Both the position numbers and the translations under genes were made by a program. The notes under the pieces were generated by a model. The model saw only the letters and a program-made list of their open reading frames with translations. It made no database searches and was not told the origin of the DNA. A DNA stretch of 64,000 bases, from the NCBI RefSeq assembly GCF_036906915.1, contig NZ_JBAKHX010000022.1, positions 1-64,000 of the forward strand, read 5' to 3'. This document shows, in pieces, positions 61,701 through 64,000 of the stretch (positions are counted from its first letter, which is position 1; the number at the start of each line of letters is the position of its first letter). The DNA comes from Phytohabitans sp036906915 (GTDB taxonomy: Bacteria > Actinomycetota > Actinomycetes > Mycobacteriales > Micromonosporaceae).

Positions 61701-62000
61701 GGCCTCGAATTCCCCGTGGTGTTCCTGGTCGGCTGCGAAGACGGGCTGTTGCCGCTGCGGCTGCCCGGGCGCCCGCCCACCGACGACGACCTGGCCGAGG
61801 AGCGGCGGCTCTTCTTCGTCGGCCTGACCCGGGCGCAGGACCGCCTGTACGTAACCCACGCCGCCCGGCGTACCCGATTCGGCACCGAACGCGAAACCCG
61901 GCCAACACCCTTTCTCGACGCGATCGACGCGGGTCTGTTCGAACGGCTGGGTGACGCCGCCGCCAGGCGCCCCAAGGATCGTCAGCTCAGGCTTCTCTAG
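58782..62000 (+). CDS. EndoQ-like PHP nuclease fused to UvrD-type helicase
   Basis: A 1072-residue two-domain protein. Residues 25-450 match endonuclease Q: a PHP site (DLHIHSKYS, GDFTHPAW, NSDAHSLP) plus a zinc-binding region with C304, C320 and C323 near H297/H301. EndoQ nicks DNA 5' of deaminated bases and abasic sites. A basic Pro-rich linker (455-510) leads to an SF1A helicase (530-1050): Walker A GPGTGKT, VDEYQDVD, GDPDQAIYSFRG, LTLHAAKGLEFPVVF and VGLTRAQDRLYV. Both parts look intact, so I infer a deaminated-DNA incision and unwinding machine. Starts at GTG 58782, 58791 or 58806 are possible; the last has a CAGTAT box five bases upstream. Confidence 0.9.
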   Translation: MGRVAVCGVPPFSVAPQDGFPANPYVADLHIHSKYSRACSRDLNLPNLAWWARRKGVSLLGTGDFTHPAWYDHLREALLPAEPGLFRLSPEAERDIARKLPPRLASTAEAQPVRFMLSVEISTIYKRGDRTRKVHHLIYLPDLDAVARFNTALGRIGNIGADGRPILGLDSRDLLEITLEASPDGYLVPAHIWTPWFSALGSKSGFDAIADCYADLADHIFAVETGLSSDPEMNWRVSSLDRYQLVSNSDAHSLPALAREATVLTAPLDYYGVREALRTGDGLHGTLEFFPEEGKYHADGHRACGVNWQPSQTREAGGLCPECGKPLTVGVLSRVEDLADRTDARADAKAVTHLLSLPQIIGEIHGVGPRSKTVDGQVNTLVAALGPELEILTKAPLADIGQVGGELLAEAVARLRRGQVRRIPGYDGEYGIIKIFEPDELPRGGHGHQVDALFDVPLPAQRRPAEPAPKRKAEPAPERKRRAQRTEPLEPLRPSPPPPSPHEPFEPMLSGMEEVGTGLLDRLDALQRVAASAPGGPLLIVAGPGTGKTRTLTHRIAYLCAELNVYPEHCLAITFTRRAAEELRVRLDGLLGPVAEDVTVATFHSLGLAILRERAVAAGLQDGFAIADDTQRADARAEAGDDEAAYTKLLRAANLVDLDELVTLPVALLRDEPELVEHYRARWQWIFVDEYQDVDATQYELLRLLSPADGNLCAIGDPDQAIYSFRGADVTYFLRFAQDFTDARLVRLTRNYRSAAPIVAAAVQAIAPSTLVRGRRLDPARLDPEAPLVGRYAADSAGDEADFVRRTVDELVGGVSHRSLDSGKIDGRSSTISFSDIAVLYRTDAQAATIVDALSRAGIPVQKRSHNRLRDRPGVAAIARELRHATGLDGALAARVRLAGQVLADRFAAPTLDTPVTTTPEDIWAAVELLMPLAQRCGDDLPLFLGQIATGAEVDALDPRAEAVTLLTLHAAKGLEFPVVFLVGCEDGLLPLRLPGRPPTDDDLAEERRLFFVGLTRAQDRLYVTHAARRTRFGTERETRPTPFLDAIDAGLFERLGDAAARRPKDRQLRLL

Positions 62001-62070
62001 GGGCCTGCCCTTTATCGGCACTGTCGGGTTTGCGACCGCGGTCCGGCCGGTCGAGGTCCACACTCCGGCC

Positions 62071-62706
62071 ATGGCATTTTCCCTGGTCGCCGTGGCGGAA
62101 GGCACGCTCGTGCGCGCCGGCATAGCGGCCCTCGTGGGCGGCCACGACGACCTGCTTCTCGCGGGCGTGGCCGGCACGGTCGACGAGGCCCGGCCGCTCA
62201 TCGACCAGGTGCGCCCAGCCGCCGTCCTGCTCGACAGGTACCTCGGCGGCGACGCGCTCGCGTACGGCGCCGCGCTGCGCCACCGCCACCCGCATCCAGG
62301 GGTGGTGCTGATCGGCGGGCACGACGACGACCTGCTCTTCCGGGCACTGGACGCGGGGCTGTCCGCGTACGTGCCCTGGGACGCGAAGCCGGCCACGATC
62401 CTCGCGGCCATCCGGCACGCCGCGGCGGCACCGTCGTCCTTCACCGCACCCGACCTAGCGGCCGCCATGGCGCGCCGCCGGCAGGGCCGGGTCGCCGCGC
62501 TCAGCCCGCGGGAACGGGAGGTGCTGCTGCTCCTGCGCGACGGGCTGACCGCGCCCGGCATCGCGATCGCGCTGCGGGTCAGCGACTCCACCATCAAGAC
62601 GTACCTGGCCCGGTTGTACGACAAGCTCGGCGTGCACGGCCGCGGCCAGGCGGTGACGGCGGCCGCCGAGCAGGGCCTCATCGGGCAGCGGCAAGCTACT
62701 GGATGA
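62071..62706 (+). CDS. LuxR-type regulator with receiver-like domain
   Basis: A 211-residue NarL/FixJ-type protein. Residues 1-120 have a receiver fold, but the acidic pocket normally written DD reads AVAEG, while a candidate phospho-Asp remains in VLLDRYLGG and a Lys in WDAKPAT. The C-terminal LuxR HTH is LSPREREVLLLLRDGL followed by SDSTIKTYLARLYDKLGV. The start ATG is preferred over an upstream extension with no conserved content. Its end overlaps tadC by 11 bases on the opposite strand, so it might control the Tad genes; this is only positional. Confidence 0.85.
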   Translation: MAFSLVAVAEGTLVRAGIAALVGGHDDLLLAGVAGTVDEARPLIDQVRPAAVLLDRYLGGDALAYGAALRHRHPHPGVVLIGGHDDDLLFRALDAGLSAYVPWDAKPATILAAIRHAAAAPSSFTAPDLAAAMARRRQGRVAALSPREREVLLLLRDGLTAPGIAIALRVSDSTIKTYLARLYDKLGVHGRGQAVTAAAEQGLIGQRQATG

Positions 62707-63640
62707 GCGTGTCCAGGATGCGCAGCACACCAGGGCCCAGCACGATGATGAACAGCGCCGGGAAGAGGCAGAACACCAGCGGGAAGAGCACCTTGACCGG
62801 CACCTTGCGGGCCTTCTCCTCGGCACGCTGACGGCGCCGCACCCGCATCTCGGCCGAGTGCTCACGCAGCACCGTCGCGATCGGGATACCCAGCTCGGTC
62901 GCCTGCACCACGGCCACCGCGATCGTGCGCAGCTCCGGCACCGTGGTCCGCTCGGCCAGCGCCCGGAACGCCTCGGCGCGCCGCTTGCCCATCTGCATCT
63001 CGTGCAGCGCGCGGGCGATCTCGCGGCCCAGTGGTCCGGGCGTACCGCCGGCGACCTGCGCGAGCGCCGCGTCGAAGTTCAGCCCGGCCTCCACGCACAG
63101 GGTGAGCATGTCGAGCGCGTCCGGCAGGTCGTCGCGGATCTTCTGCTGACGGCGTTGCCCGAGGTCGAACACGACGCCGAAGGGCAGCCACAATCCCAGG
63201 AGCGCGCCGGCGATCAGGCCGACCACGACCGACGCGACGATCGGGTACCGCAACGTGAGAGCGAGCACGAACCCGATCACGCCACCGACCGCGCCGAGCA
63301 CCACGAGGCCAACGCCCTGTGCCTCCATGATCCGCACAGGCGGCCAGGCGGGTGGGTTTCCGGCGTAGTCCAGCCACCGCTGCAGCCGGGCCGCCGCGCC
63401 CTGTGGCGTCAAGGCCTTCGCGACCTTGGTGAGCACGACGGCCAGCGGGCGCAGCGTCCGCTCGGTCAACGACTCGGTCGCGGCTACCGACGCCGGCGAG
63501 TACACCTGGTCGATGTCGGCGAGCGCCCGCGCCACCCCGGTGCGCCCGCCCCCGCCGAGCGCCACCGTCAGCAGCGCTGTGACCAGGCCCAGGAAGACCA
63601 GGCCCAGGCCGGCGGCGAGCACCAGCACGTCGGTGTCCAT
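62696..63640 (-). CDS. TadC-like type II secretion system F domain protein
   Basis: A 314-residue integral membrane protein of the Tad (tight adherence, Flp pilus) assembly machinery. It has a T2SSF domain (about residues 170-300: LPDALDMLTLCVEAGLNFDAAL, MGKRRAEAFRALAERT) and hydrophobic segments at both ends. It is transcribed with the TadB-like gene, only one base apart. The rest of the tad locus lies beyond the window. Confidence 0.9.
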   Translation of the reverse strand: MDTDVLVLAAGLGLVFLGLVTALLTVALGGGGRTGVARALADIDQVYSPASVAATESLTERTLRPLAVVLTKVAKALTPQGAAARLQRWLDYAGNPPAWPPVRIMEAQGVGLVVLGAVGGVIGFVLALTLRYPIVASVVVGLIAGALLGLWLPFGVVFDLGQRRQQKIRDDLPDALDMLTLCVEAGLNFDAALAQVAGGTPGPLGREIARALHEMQMGKRRAEAFRALAERTTVPELRTIAVAVVQATELGIPIATVLREHSAEMRVRRRQRAEEKARKVPVKVLFPLVFCLFPALFIIVLGPGVLRILDTLIQ

Positions 63641-63641
63641 C

Positions 63642-64000
63642 TCAGACCTCCACCCGCACCAGGCGGCTCAGCCAGAACGCGCCGAACGCGATCAGCCCGG
63701 CACCGACGATCACCAGCATCATCCCGCGCGGATCTGTCCACAGGGGAGAGATGTAGTCCCGGCGTACCACGGCCATCAACGCCCCGACCAGGATCGGCAG
63801 CGACAGCAACACCAGGGCCGAGATGCGCCCCTCGGCCGACAACGAGCGCACGTGCCCGCGAAGGTTCTCGCGTTCCCGGATGGTGCTGACCGTGGTCGAC
63901 AGCACCTCGGCCAGGTTGCCGCCGACCTCGCGCTGCACCCGGATCGCCATCACGGTCCAGCCCAGGTCGCGGTTGGCGACCCGGCGGGCCAGCCGTTCGA
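63642..64000 (-). CDS. TadB-like T2SSF domain protein (partial)
   Basis: The 3' end of a TadB gene whose 5' part is outside the window. The visible 118 or so residues begin ERLARRVANRDLGWTVMAIR then VQREVGGNLAEVLSTTVSTI, a T2SSF segment, with two C-terminal membrane helices. It forms the Tad inner-membrane platform together with TadC. Confidence 0.88.
   Translation of the reverse strand, partial: ERLARRVANRDLGWTVMAIRVQREVGGNLAEVLSTTVSTIRERENLRGHVRSLSAEGRISALVLLSLPILVGALMAVVRRDYISPLWTDPRGMMLVIVGAGLIAFGAFWLSRLVRVEV

Overview
The window is about 70% G+C with GTG/TTG starts, many ATGA/TGATG gene overlaps and strong third-codon GC bias. The gene set is that of a high-GC actinomycete: Bpa proteasome activator, LCP proteins, AIM24, DUF5926, DUF4192, Tad pilus genes and a Lrp/DDAH pair. 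Gene content and order (pheA, AIM24, zincin metallopeptidase, serS, two HAD phosphatases) suggest Micromonosporaceae or a close relative. This is an inference from recognition, not from a database search. I see no rRNA, tRNA, CRISPR array, transposase or phage gene. The window is mostly chromosomal core with some accessory islands.

Layout. 0-5.7 kb: housekeeping (rhomboid protease, cyclophilin, CorA, a PLP aminotransferase, CBS protein, Nudix hydrolase). 5.7-12.1 kb: cell-envelope chemistry. A three-gene overlapping operon (nucleotidyltransferase, sn-glycerol-1-phosphate dehydrogenase-like protein, CDP-alcohol phosphotransferase) is followed by a glycosyltransferase, a Fpg/Nei glycosylase and a polyprenyl-phosphate sugar transferase. 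12.1-21.3 kb: a LytS/LytTR two-component system and two separate DUF485 + sodium:solute symporter modules, with an ABC exporter and a flavin-reductase-like gene between them. A CRP-type palindrome precedes the second module. 21.4-26.8 kb: UDP-glucuronate decarboxylase-like epimerase, three LCP ligase genes and the remnant of a fourth. Together with the 5.7-12.1 kb genes these could make and attach a wall glycopolymer.

26.8-34.2 kb: rhodanese, glycerophosphodiesterase, histidine kinase, anti-sigma-type ATPase, DUF5926, arginine deiminase, NERD-like protein, PAS-like protein and a lipoprotein. 34.2-42.3 kb: pheA to serS, HAD phosphatases and the proteasome activator. 42.3-49.3 kb: alpha/beta hydrolase, periplasmic binding lipoprotein, DDAH with a divergent Lrp regulator, and a beta-propeller lipoprotein; this part carries a five-copy family of short intergenic repeats. 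49.4-57.5 kb: a molybdenum neighbourhood (FdhF/YdeP-like oxidoreductase, DUF6457, MobA, FdhD, MoaA, MoaD) interrupted by DUF4192, GNAT and fructosamine-kinase genes. 57.5-64 kb: metallophosphoesterase, a very large fusion of an endonuclease Q-like PHP nuclease to a UvrD-type helicase, a LuxR-type regulator, and the end of a Tad locus leaving the window.

Two points run through the window. First, at least fifteen genes start 6-8 bases after a TANNNT hexamer with no Shine-Dalgarno sequence, which is the pattern of leaderless transcripts; I used it to choose several starts. Second, the most unusual protein content is the EndoQ-UvrD fusion and the G1P/CDP-alcohol operon.
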